Source: Glandiceps talaboti (taxonomy: Eukaryota; Hemichordata; Enteropneusta; Spengelidae). From it: DNA of 60,000 nt. Within the stretch, counting starts at the first letter, position 1; every line of letters begins with the position of its first letter. The stretch lies in assembly GCF_964340395.1 (NCBI RefSeq), contig NC_135550.1:27824176-27884175 (forward strand), read 5' to 3'. Below the pieces are notes generated by a model. That model was given only the letters and a program-made list of their open reading frames with translations, did not search any database and was not told the DNA's origin. The position numbers and the translations under genes were made by a program. Of this stretch, positions 38,325-51,000 are shown in pieces.

Positions 38325-38765
38325 ACCGCCCTAGTATATGCATTCAATTTACTTTTTTTAACCGTAATATGAAACTCTACACTCTGAATAGTTTGCAAGT
38401 ATGTTTTTTATGTCATTAAATCCGGTTTTTGTTTTCTAAACTTTGAAATATAAAAATAACGCTTAGCAACAAGAATTACAAAATTCAATAATAATGACAA
38501 TAGCTCATCACCCAGGATCATTTGTCTTGCATTTGGAATATTAAGAAGCTAAGTCCTGCTTTCGTTCCCATAACACATAATATCCATCCCAAAACTCTGT
38601 AACAAATTCACAATCATAAAATAAATTAAATAAAGTGTCTTCCTTTTTGTCACATAAGGTACATTTCTCAGATTCAACACTAGGTGGACTGATTTTTGAT
38701 ACTGTTACATTAGCAGGTAATGTTGTGCAGTATTTTAAGTTGAAAAGCCCTCAACGTATTGTCAA
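38325..38765 (-). pseudogene. LINE retrotransposon reverse-transcriptase C-terminal remnant
   Basis: Minus-strand fragments in shifting frames keep the order typical of L1/Tx1-type ORF2 C-termini. They are LRAFQLKILHNIT, then after a frame break CTLCDKKEDTLFNLFYDC with a following FW, then after a stop ILGDELLSLLLNFVILVAKR and YFYISKFRKQKPDL. The Cys-x2-Cys ... Phe-x3-Cys ... Phe-Trp pattern is the zinc-binding module after the polymerase. Stops and frameshifts show it is dead. The polymerase palm and endonuclease are absent, so it is 5'-truncated, as is usual for LINEs. Confidence 0.75.
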
Positions 38766-40184
38766 TAGATAATAGGTATTATTACTTCTCAATGGCACGA
38801 CATGCGAGGTGTATTGAATCACATGGCAAGCTTATAGATCAACGTGTTTCTGTGGCTGTACACATACAGCTGTTATGAATTTATGAATTTATATATAACG
38901 GTATGGACCATAAAATCAGTGCCTCCATGCAAAAGAAAAGAAATAAGTGATATGAACAACATAGACATAACGTTGTATCACATATCAACACTGATATAAA
39001 CATTATATATTAACGGCATGTACACAACATACTATATTGATCAAATGTCAACATCAACTTTAAGTGGACACCTCAAAGAAAATCCGAGATCTTGGATAAA
39101 ATCGCAGACGGGACATACGTTATACAGCTCTGGAAATACACATTCTGAGAACTCTGACAGATCCGTCTCCTTCCAGAGATGTGTTGGGGTTGGAACTAGG
39201 ACGTATAAACCAGTCCGCTATCTGAGAGAGTGACTATAATGAACGCCTGTTATTACTTCTTTTTCAGGGACAGTTTTACTACTAACATAAACGTCGCCCC
39301 GCGACAACTTTCGAAACAAAGTTTTGAAATTGGTCGCAGAGGGCGCACTTGCTATAACCCTCTCGCGGAATTTTTATGGGGGGGGGGGGGGTTGTACAAT
39401 ACACTAGTATATTCATATATACCCCACTACTATATGTGAATAGGGTAATCATGAAAGGCATCAAAGAGTAGCAATCTTAAGCAAGTACACAATGAATTTA
39501 GTGTATCACCTTTCTCCTTTAATATAAATTACAGGAACATATTGCATATTGACATCAAGACAACATATAGAGCACCACAGTAAATATCATTGTTAAACTC
39601 GCTAAACATACAATGCAGTGATGCCATATATATATATATATATATATCATCTGTTTCAGGTAATATGGAAAGTCAAGGCATACCAACTGAACATCTTCAA
39701 CCCACAAATTCTGCAAAAGCAATAACAACTGTACACAGCAAAACTTAGCTTACCCATGGAAAATTGAATTTTATTTTCAATTCATTAACAATTTTCATTA
39801 CATATTAGACAAATGATCTATAAAAATCACTGTACAAACATGTGTACTTCACTACATGATTGGCTGGGCCAACTAAAATAGGAAACCTCTCATGGTAAAC
39901 GTTCCAACCCACTCAAAATATTTGAATATTACTTTACAATAGACTACGTCAGTACATTCCAAACTAATATTAAAAGACTTCATCTGACAATAGCGTACAT
40001 GATTTGTACAAAAGTTAAAAAAGGAAAAATATTGTCAAGATATTATTCTCGCCAAATTTTGCTAACTTTGTTCATGATACATGTATTTCTTTATACGAAG
40101 GGGTTTCCATGTAACCATGTCTGCTGGTAAGACATCAATTGTGCTATCTCTCTCTCTTTCTCATATATACCAGTATGTGCATGC

Positions 40185-40228
40185 TTCAATGGTGAGCTAA
40201 ATCGCATTTCAATGGTGAGCTAAATCGC
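40185..40228. repeat. Two exact 21-nt tandem copies
   Basis: TTCAATGGTGAGCTAAATCGC at 40185-40205 and again at 40208-40228. Confidence 0.85.
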
Positions 40229-40314
40229 TTTTCACTAGAGAATTTAAAATTTACTAACCATACTGATCACAAATATAAACAACTAAACATCATAGGTTTG
40301 TTTTTAACTGCATG

Positions 40315-40424
40315 TATGTGTATGTGTGTGCGTGTATGCATGTCATGCATGCATGTATCTATGTATGTACGTACATAGACATATGTATATATATGTGTGT
40401 GTATGCATGTTTGGGGGGGGGGGG
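40315..40424. repeat. Alternating purine-pyrimidine tract with G run
   Basis: TGTGTATG/ATGCATGC/TATATATG-type alternation, able in principle to adopt Z-form or cruciform structure, ends in a run of about a dozen G. Confidence 0.75.
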
Positions 40425-43421
40425 TTATCATGAAGCTACAGAGTTGCCATGTGTTGAATCATCAATGGATTCTGTTTCCTGATTGCCTATTCACAGAAGT
40501 TTATAAACAAACATTTGTGGGATACTAACATTGCAAGTTTCCACTGAAATACTCAATGGAAACTGAACTACAAAAAAAATGGAAACACTGTTTGACTTTG
40601 CTCTCATTGGTACAAAGTGTTCTTGGAAATACTTGAATGTCCTGTTTGAGAGTTGATGTGCGTAGTTTAGACCGTCAATTCAACAAACAAGTATGATCAT
40701 TGAATGAGCAGGAATGTTTCTTGTGTGAAAACAACTTAAAGAATGTTCTCTGATATACGGTAACCTACTAACAGAATGTTTTTCCCACAAATATTTGTTC
40801 CTTTAAATTTCAATTGCACATCTACAGCAAAGCAAGAAACTGGAGTCAGTGACACACTGTAATTCATGATATACTATAAAAAACAAGAAATGAACTATTT
40901 CATTTCTTACAAACTATACAACAGCAGAAATACAGACTCATTTTTATAAACTATGTGAAGCTAGAAATGCAGTCTTTCCTCTTGCAAACTCTATACAACC
41001 TGAAATGCACTGTAACTATGAGAATAAACTTTAAAGGAAGCATATCTGTGGTATAAGCCTAGATTCGTTGATAGTTTGAATGCTGTAATAATAATATAAA
41101 ACCCTGAAGTTTTGACAATTTAAAATGAGTAGTTACATGTGGTACATTTCCATCTGAGACAACAACTGCTGCAGTTACTCGTATTGTTCTCAGAATCCAA
41201 AGTCTTTTTTTGCACTTCACAGCACTATTTCAGAATACACTGATATTGCACCTTCTAGCCAAGCAACAAACTTCCTTTCATGTCCTGAGGCAAATGACGA
41301 CCTGAATATTCCTACCTATATACCCACATCAATGCATGACATTCCTATCCAGTACACATTTTACATGTAATATTACCACACTGACATCAACCCAAATCAT
41401 GGCTATGTATAACATAACACCCAGGATTAGTAACCTTCATTTAATATTTTGAATACCAAGACTTGTCTCATATTGTCCTATGATTGAGTGTTGTCAGAAA
41501 AAGACATTGCAAGTGACTCAGAAACATTTTATTCAGTTCCATCTTCCATGCCTCATCCATGAATATGTGTCCATGTACTAACATACAGTAGCTTAGAACC
41601 ACACCTTTGGGATGAGTTTCACAACTTGTACAAGTATCAAAGTGGAATTCATCTCACAGGTTAGATACTAGGCCATACATATACAGAAGTCGTTGCACTT
41701 TGCTTCATAAACTTTCAAACTCATCAATGATATCATGTTTTGACAGTAATTGTCCCAGAATGTACTTGTAAATCTATACCAGCAACAAGTATGGTACATC
41801 ATCTATACAATTAGTATTACCTAAAAATAAGTACATAACTAAAATGCTGTTACATTTGTAAATGTGATGTGACAAGCATTGAAAACGCTAACACAAATGT
41901 AAACTATAGAGGAGAGAAAACAGTGATAGGTGCTAACTTTATGAATACATAATATATTCCTGGGAGTTTTTGAAGGACAGACCTAAATAGTATAAGGTAA
42001 ATTGAATCTTCATCCATGCAACATAACTGCCATAGTGCAAACTGACTCTGTCAGTTCAGCTGCATGTTCTTCAACTTATTTTGGTACAGTACAATGTGTT
42101 CACTAAATGTTGCATTTGTTGTTTATTAAACACTGATAATATACAACTATCTACCCTTTTGACAGGTAAACTACAGAATGAAGATAAAGGAGGATCAATA
42201 AATACAAAGCAATGAAATATTCATATGTTGAAATAAATCTACAATTACAGTTAATGGCCATAAAAACAAGCACACTACAACTTATATATTTAAAATTAAA
42301 ATAAAACATTCCTGAATGTCTGACTCAGAGATATTTAATACCAATACAAAGTCTACCTATGTGGAGTGGGTTACAATATATTTGACTCACTAACTATCAT
42401 GGACAGAAAAATTATCTGGAAAAAAAGAACTATTATTGGCCATTCACCAAGTGTTTTGATTCATAGCACTGATATAATTGGTCGGATCACACTTTTATGC
42501 AAATTATACGGCCCATTTTTCTGTAGCCGATACACAATTGTGGAATTGAATTCAGATACTCTAACACTTAGGGCTATACTTAACATTGTCTTTTAATCTG
42601 CAAAGCACCATTTAAAATATTAAATATCATTTTCACTTGTCAGCTTTAAAAAAAGACAATATCAGGGAAATAATTTGCTGAATATTAGATTGAAAGCCCC
42701 AATGACCACTGAGCATACCAAATGTCAGCATTGAAGTAAAATGGCTTACAATATTGAGTTTTAAGAATCACATTACAGTCATTCAACCAAATTGGAAATA
42801 TACAAAATGTCAAGAAATTATTTTTTTCTAGAAAAAATTTCAAAATGACTCAAAAAGACAATATTTTGTTTATATACAATAGCTACACAAGGTAAATAAT
42901 TACATGAAAAAAAAGGCTAGGCAGGCAATAATTGCTCTGGCTCTACAGCCAGAAAACTCAATAAAAGTGCATTACTGTACAAAACACAAAATCCACTCTG
43001 TGGTATGCAAAGTACTACAATTACTACCCTTTTCAACTATTAGCTCTTTTTTTAGTAAGACAAAAAAATGAAAAACAACAAAAACTTGACTGAAACATCA
43101 AGCAGCTCATTAAAATCGACATATGTACAATACCCATCTAATAATACATTGTAAAACATCTAGAGGTTGACATAATATAAAAAGAGGTCCATTATAACCC
43201 AGGTCATTCCCCTTTCACAAAATAACAGTCTTTGTTTTTATCATACAGACAAGTATCAAAACTCCAAAAAGGCAAGATTCACAGATACTGAATGTTGCAA
43301 TTATAAAAGCAAATTCAGACTTTTGTGAAAGTACCTTAAAGGTGCCAGTTAAAAGTACTGCAGAAAGACACAGTATCAATTACACTTGTTATAAACAATT
43401 CCAATAGTCTTTTCACTTCTA

Positions 43422-43554
43422 TCAGTTAGCATCTCTGTATGGATTGGATGCTACCACATTGATGGTGGTGGTTGGTTTTGTCTTTCCACCTTTATCGTCT
43501 ATTTTTCTGTGGCTCTTCATGTGAGCACTACGGCTTTTCACTTTGTAAAACACT
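43422..43554 (-). CDS. TRERF1/MIDEAS: MiDAC scaffold last exon: finger 6, stop codon
   Basis: Encodes VFYKVKSRSAHMKSH, then a basic tail ending SNPYRDAN and TGA at 43422-43424. The finger is the one conserved at the C-terminus of MIDEAS and TRERF1. Acceptor CTTACAG|A, phase 2. Confidence 0.95.
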
Positions 43555-46500
43555 CTGTAAGGAATAATTACAATAATAATAAGTATATACTTTAAAGACT
43601 TCATATAAATGTTTGCTATCACTTGCAAGTAAAACAGTGGATTGACCGTACAAATGTACACATATGTATCAAAGCTAGGGGGTTCAGGTGGGGTTAGGGT
43701 TACGGTTAGACTCCCTAGCACAGCCTGATTTGCATTGTCTGCAATGAGTGGATACTGACCTACATGTATCCCTGTAATTGTACAATTGTAATTACTACTT
43801 AACTTTAAGTAATGGTTGTTGTGCACCATTCCATTTTGTGTTGAATTTCTAAATAATCAATGCTCAATACATGTAAGCATAGTGGTCAAATATATTAATG
43901 AATAAACTATTTGGCAGTTTTAACAGACTTTGAATCACTACAATTTGACAATACTAACATTCATGATACAAATATCTAGCATGACCATTAGCCATAGCAA
44001 CCTGAGTATATATCAATGTCTTTGTAAAAGTTGCTATTTCTCTATTGTACTTACTTTCCACATATCCTACATGGGAATTCCTCTCCTGTAATGGGTTGTG
44101 GTTGTCTTACTTTTGGCTGTGGTGGTGGCTGCTGGGGTGGTGGCGGAGGCGGTGGTGGTGGTGGTGGTGGTGGAGTCGCCCTGTATTCCATCATACTGTC
44201 ATCATCTGAACTTGAATCAGAGGAGTCCCTTACCAGGGCTGTAGGTCTTCCATGATTCACTGTAGTAGTATTTGTAGCTGGGAATGGTTTAGTGAAACCG
44301 CCCCCATGTACTCTAATATGACCATTTAAAGCCTGTCTTGAAGCAAATTTCTGTGGCATATGTGTGAGGGGAAAAAAAACAATGTTAGAAATGGTACAGA
44401 AGTTGTTTTATGTTTAGTGACACATAATAAAAAGATATAGTCAATGCACTAATGGCTTTATCTGATGTAAAAGTTGTTATTTTGTAGATGGTAAATTTAA
44501 TTGTCTTCAAGATGCACAGGCATTGGAATGTCAACAGACATTGTGCAAGGGATTACACTTACAATAAGTATTCAAATATGCAGATATAGTTAACAAATAT
44601 GCAAAATTTCCATAAGAAATATACAACACAAGTTAGCGTGGGTTTTCAACCGTTAAGTTGGATTAAAATACCAGCAAAATAATACACACACAAATCTACT
44701 GGTAGTTTCATCAAATATTGACACCTTTATTTATGGATGGATGAATTCTGATTTTGCTGAGCTTACAACAGTAGAGGATCTCAACAAACAGAGAGGTTTA
44801 TATGCATACTTACAGCAGTACAATGTGGGAAATCACAAAGAAAAGAAGCAGTGGGGTGACTTGTAGTTGTATGGCTGACAGGTACTGAATACTGATCTTG
44901 TGATGATGTGCTTGATGTTACATGTGTTGCTGATCTTCTGTTTGGACCATTTGTGTTATGTAAATCAGTGTTTGTTTCTGACTCTGAATCTGTGGCATCA
45001 TCCTGCAAGGAAAACAGGTAATATTTCAACATGGATAATTTATTGGTGCAATTTGAGGTACTGATATTATTGCTATGTAGATGTGCACAAGTCCAAAACA
45101 ATTCACAAAACAGAGTTAACATTTAATAATCACAAGTTTCTTTCTTTACTTGTTTCAAAGACACTTTTTACAATATCTCTAGCTTTCCCTTCCTATCCAT
45201 CTACAAACTAGTTCAGGAAGCATATTTTGTATCATAGATCAAAAACTCCATACATATCAGTGAAAGCTTGCTTAGTTGTGAAGCTAGTCAAAGATTAAAG
45301 CCATTTTTGTACTGAATTACTAATGATTGTATTTATTCACAGAAAGAGATTGGTGCACCAAACTAAACATAGAGCAGTATTTTTGTACAGTTTCAAACCT
45401 AGGTAAGAAGATAGTGAAATATGTTACAATTTACATTATTTTACTATACATGTATAAATGAAAGGCTACCCTGGCAATAAGCCAAAGTACGCAACAGACA
45501 GGTGTTACCTTACTAATGAAAATACACAACAGTATTGGATCATTCATGAAAACACAGTGAAAGGGAGAAATTTTAAAAGAAATTACCTTGCTGCATAAAA
45601 TAGGATTTTTGGTTTTGGAATACATTCTTGAGTACAATAGTAATTTATCATACAATTGTATATGGGTTGACTCTATTAAAACATTGGGGATCACCAACTT
45701 GACTTACTTCATACATCTCCATCTCCTGTGTTTTGCTGATTCTAGTTTTGACATGATAGAATTTGTCATCAAATTTCATATCACCATACGCTGTTCTGGG
45801 GAAAAGTTTCTTCCACTTGTAATAATACTCTATACACTGCTGTACAGTTTTGGTGCTTACCTGCAGAGACACAAATGTTTGAAGACATGTGAATATAGTA
45901 GTTTTTAATAATGACACTGAACACTGTAGTCATGGCAAAAATTGACATTAATATCTAACAATGAAGACTTCAGGAACAAGTACAATATCAAAATCTCTTC
46001 TTTCTTTACAACCTGGGTAGACTTGTAATTTTTTTCTTGTATCAGGTAATAACTCCTGGCTGAGTTTAAAACATGAAATGTTCAAAGATAAGATTGATTG
46101 TGTAGGGATAATGAGGTACATGTATACATAGATCTACTTACAACTTTCTGAATAAGATGGAAATCCTTTCCATTCTTGATGTAGGCACGTTTGAAGGCTA
46201 TCCTCTCCTTCTTGTTCCATAAAGTTGACCCTACACATAAAACAAATTTGTACAATATTGGGTTAACAGACAACAAGCCAGCATGACAAATCCACGTTTT
46301 ATTACCATATATATTGGCTACAGTACAGATGATAGTCAAATTGTTTGCTGTATAACTACACGCTGTAATCCATATTTTGATATTTACATAGTATTCTATG
46401 TTGTCATCCATTGCAGTTCTTCCTGGAACATTGCCACTAGAGGGCTTAGAACCTGGTAGCATTGCCAGCACTTGTCACTAAGGAACCCGGAAGGGAGAAC

Positions 46501-47974
46501 CTATTGCATGGTGGCTGTTTTGATACAATTACATAGTGAAATTGCATTATGAAATCCCTCTATTAGACCCATTGATACTGAAAATGGTTTTATTTCTTAC
46601 TTAGAGTTGGTCATTCACGTTTGCAATATTTGGTTTATATTATGAAATAGTTCACAAAGCAGTGATGTCTACTTACATGTATAGTGGTAATCTCTCATTG
46701 GATCATTCTCCAATAATGTCGGGTTCTTGTTTATTACCATATTTAATGCCAACTGTAACAACAACAAAAATATGATGTTTGTGAATAGTGGTCTAAAGCT
46801 TTGAAACAGAGCACGTACCATCTCTTCTGTTTGAAAAAGATCACACAGTAATAGTAATACTGGTCTAAAATCTATGATACATGTGACCAAGTGTACTCTT
46901 TTTGAACAAAGGTACCTAGCAAGTAGATGGTACTATAAATGTTCTTTAGCCTGTATTGTAAACTATAAGTTCAACAAGTAGGAAGGTTTTGATAGATATG
47001 AAATTAACAAGGCTAATTGCTACTTTGATGAAAAGGTTTTCAAATTTCTTATTATCTTTACATTATAAATGTTCATCATTACTTGTAGTACGAGTGCTTA
47101 CCATTATATCTCCCTTAGCCCTCTGGAGGCAATGTACAGCATACTCTGAATTTGATGCACCTCCTGGTATAGCAGCAGAACAGGCAAAGTCCAGAAAACT
47201 TTCAACTGTGACAGAAAACAAAATAAATCAAAACAGTCACTACAAGGAACAGTTAACCACTTTTTATTTTATCAATTTTTTATATTATTCCTTCTTTGTC
47301 CATCACTAAAATTAGCAGTCTTTCCCTTTCCACTGATTTTTGTGCTAAAACTGCAATAATTCCATGGTTAACATTCTCCTACAAAAGGTACTTCACATTA
47401 CATTCTTGATATTTCTTGCAGTTTCCATTCATTTACTATTTACATAATTTCCTCTTTGTATTAATGGAGAACACATAAACATACAACATATGAACTTAAC
47501 ACTTCTCCTGCATGTTAATACCGGTAGTCATTGTTCATTTGAAATCAAATATGCCTATTTTTCACTTGATTGGTATATTCCAATTTGTATATAGCCTGAG
47601 CTAAAAAATCAGTAAATACTTAAATAGATACTTAGAACTTACTTTCATCATCATCATACAATGACTGTGTGTCTGGATGCCACACCAGTACTTCTCTAAC
47701 TCTGTCACGTGATAATTCATCTCTGTTTGCTGTAACAGGCAAATGATGGGTGAACAATCATGAGAAGGCCACACAGTATAGTACATGTAATGGTAGACAA
47801 CACAACACAACATGACAACATCTAAGTTTGAACAATTACAAATACTTAAATTGTGATGGTGTTGGTACACAGTCTCTGATATGTAGAACATTTTGCTGAA
47901 AGCTAACACATTACATGTATCTGTATACAAAGCAATTGTAAGTACAAGCTAAAATATTGTAAAGGAAGCGTGTA

Positions 47975-48021
<47 letters not shown>

Positions 48022-51000
48022 TTTCATCAACTTTAAAGTTGAATCTACACACTATCACTGGAAACTTCTGTAACAACATCAGCTCAGTTTAGTTATCACA
48101 ATGCAAGAAAGTTCACCCTACTATCAAAGCTTCTCGTAGATCATTACATATAATGTGTTCTTTAGATTCCAACTATGTCAAACTGTGCATTACAATCAGA
48201 ATAAACAGGAAAAGTATACTTACTGCGTATTGTTGGTATGTGTGCTTGATATTCCTCACCAACATTGATTTTCCTGCAAACAATGTACAAGTATTTTACA
48301 CAAATGTCATTTCACTTCTTCAATTCCATCACCAATCCTACCTATGCATAGTTAGCTTCCTTCCTTACATTTCAACTAGTTTTAAGATTTCATGTCCTCA
48401 ACTTAAGCACCCAGACTGAAAGACTTGTCAATGTCTGTATTCCTGTAACCACTCACTAAATTGTGATCAATAAAAAAGTTGTTTCAAGAGTGCACACAAT
48501 GATGAATCTACTTGAACACCATCTTCAAACAGAAGCCATACTTTGTACGTTATATAAACAGCACCTATAGAGTACAAAGGCTATAATTGCAGGAAGGATG
48601 GTCACCTAAAATGAATAAATGATGAATTTGTAACTCTTCTATGATACAAAGAGACTACACTTCTGTATTGAAGTTCTATTGCGAAAAAAGAAATAAGCTC
48701 ACATATATGATGGACAAAGTTATATTATGCATCAACATTTTCATGAAAAGAATTGAGTAAGTGTTACTTACGGTTCAACATACAGGACCTCAGGTACCTC
48801 CTCTCCACCAATAGAACCTATAAAATATTACCATGTACAGTTTTTCAATATCTTCAGGAACATTACCAAAATTACTTTATAAAGTAAGTATTCATCACAT
48901 TGTCAGAAAGGTCAGTTGGAAAAAAAATTGAAAGTTTTGAAAATTCAACTTACTTTGTCTATGTAACTGGAGCATACTTGGCGTCTTTGGAGTCAGGGGA
49001 GGGATCATGGCAGATCTTGGAGTTGGCAGATTCCCTGAATTTGCACTGGTCAGGTTGAAATACAGACCAGAACCAGTACGGATTGGACTCAACATTGGTG
49101 GTGGTGTGTATGGTGGTGGAGTCATTCTCTTCCCAAAATCCCGTGGTGATCTCATCTGACTCTGGTAGATTTGAGGACTACCAGCCATGCCTGTATGCAC
49201 ATATGATGGTATTATGATAGGGTCTGGCCGATGGCGTTTCTTTGTAGGACTTGCTGGCAATCTTGAAGGGTTTCGAAACACATCACTCCCAGTTTTTTCT
49301 TTGGTTGATAAATTGGTTTTACTGGAATTGTTATTTTGTCCATTCTTTTTTTCAGTATTATCAAAGTCTTTTTCTATTTCTTGCCTTAAATTTGTGTCTT
49401 TTAAAGTTTCACTAAACAACATATCTTTTGATGGATAAGTGCTGGGATTCATGTCCTTGGTTGCTTCAGGTCCATCAACCATTTTGGATAACCTTGGGGG
49501 TTCACTGCTTGGTGAAACAGTGATCTTTGGAGGCAAGAATGGATTGTTGTTGTTATTGTTATTTGGAATGTTATCCAAGAGTACATGTGGTTGTTCTGTT
49601 TTGATCTTTCCAGGTGGTCTTGTGATATCTTGTTTGATAAACCTTCGAATAGCATCTGATGTTGTAGGGCGAATTGGCATGTTGCCACTACTTGCGAATT
49701 GTACATTTTGTGGGACTGGTAAATTGTATGGAAATGAACTTGGTGGAACAAAGTGATGTCCAATGTCTGTTGACAGAAACTGATTTTCTTGAAATCGAGG
49801 CAACTGTGCTTGTTGTAGTTTTTGCCTTTGTTTATCTGCTTCTAATTGTCTTTGTTGTTCTAATTGATTTTGTTGCTGTTGCTGTTGCCGTTGTTGCTGC
49901 TCTAACTGTTGTTTATATTGTGTTTGAATCGCATGTTGACGTTGTTGTTCAAGTTCTAGCTGCTGCTGCTGCTGACGCTGTTGTTCAGCTTCAAGTTGTT
50001 GCTGTTGCCGCTGCTGTTCTAACTGTTGTAACTGTTTCTGCTGTTCTATCTGCTGAAGTTGTTGCCTTTGTTGTTCAAGTTGCTGTTGCTGTTGCTGACG
50101 TTTATATTCTTCAAAATGCTGCCTTTGTTGTTCTTGTTGTTGTTGTTGTTGTCGTTGTTGTAATTGTTGATGGTGACGTTGCTGCTGCTGCTGCTGTTGT
50201 TGTTGCTGTTGATGATGCAGCTGCTGTTGATGTCTTTGGAGATCAAAGTGTTGTTGCTGCTGCTGTTGTTCTTGTTCCTGTTGCAACTGTTGTTGTTGTC
50301 TTTCAATTTCTTCCTCTTCATATTCTTCCTTGATGTCTAGTGATGTTTGTTGCTGCTGCTTGTTGAGATGTTGTTCCTGTAATTCAGGTTGATGTTGGAT
50401 ACGTGATAGCTGGGGAGGCTCTTGTAAGTCTTTATTATGTTGTTGGTGCTGCTGTACAGTTCGGATATGTTCCTGATCTTTGCCACTCCGTAACTCTGGT
50501 GGTTTATTCCGTTCATAGCCCCCATGTAATCGCATGTGCCCATTAAGGGCAGGTATGCTTTTAAATGTTTTCTTACACACAGAACATTCTGCAACCTTTT
50601 CTTCATCACTGTTCAGTAAACAAACAAAGCAAACAAATGTCAAACAAAAATCATGTATACAGACATTCAAAAGGATTTTTTAAACTTTTGGTTGAAAATG
50701 AAACAATCTGTACTGATGATAATGAGATGTACAAACAGAATAAGGGAGTTAGACTTGTACTATATTGCACCATATTCTTATTTATACAAAGGTGGCAGTA
50801 TATACATCATGTTCATCACAATGGGGCAATCTTTCTACAGACAGAAATACTAGACTATGGGAGTGAAATTCACATGTTGACATGACCCCCGCACCCCCAT
50901 ACTGCAGCAATAAGGTTTCAAATCTGCTTCATTACATATTAATTATATCAACAGTATTAATTTAAGAAAAATTCAAAATCTATATTCAGTTTTATTCTCA

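Larger units (their letters stand above)
36330..39500. other. Repeat-rich intergenic region
   Basis: Lies between the atlastin promoter and the presumed 3' end of the TRERF1/MIDEAS-type gene. It holds the foldback at 37171-37452, a TAA-type microsatellite near 37977-38006, the LINE remnant at 38325-38765, and two diverged copies of a short repeat near 36925 and 39180. No host gene is supported. Confidence 0.6.
39500..43421 (-). other. Probable long 3' UTR of the TRERF1/MIDEAS-type gene
   Basis: About 3.9 kb of AT-rich DNA with no coding frame lies directly after the stop codon at 43422-43424. Minus-strand AATAAA signals occur at several points, among them 41527-41532 and 39770-39775. Two exact Pumilio elements read on the minus strand at 43122-43129 (TGTACATA) and 42871-42878 (TGTATATA), both within 600 nt of the stop. 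The true end cannot be fixed by sequence alone. Confidence 0.4.

Noticed and set aside
39018-39233. 71-codon plus-strand frame in GC-richer DNA
   Set aside because: Overlaps a diverged repeat copy and has no recognisable domain or splice context.
44031-44255. Plus-strand polyglycine frame
   Set aside because: Shadow of the polyproline run of the MiDAC scaffold.
49674-50333. 219-codon plus-strand frame rich in Val and Ala
   Set aside because: Reverse complement of the CAA/CAG polyglutamine region; composition is explained by that repeat.
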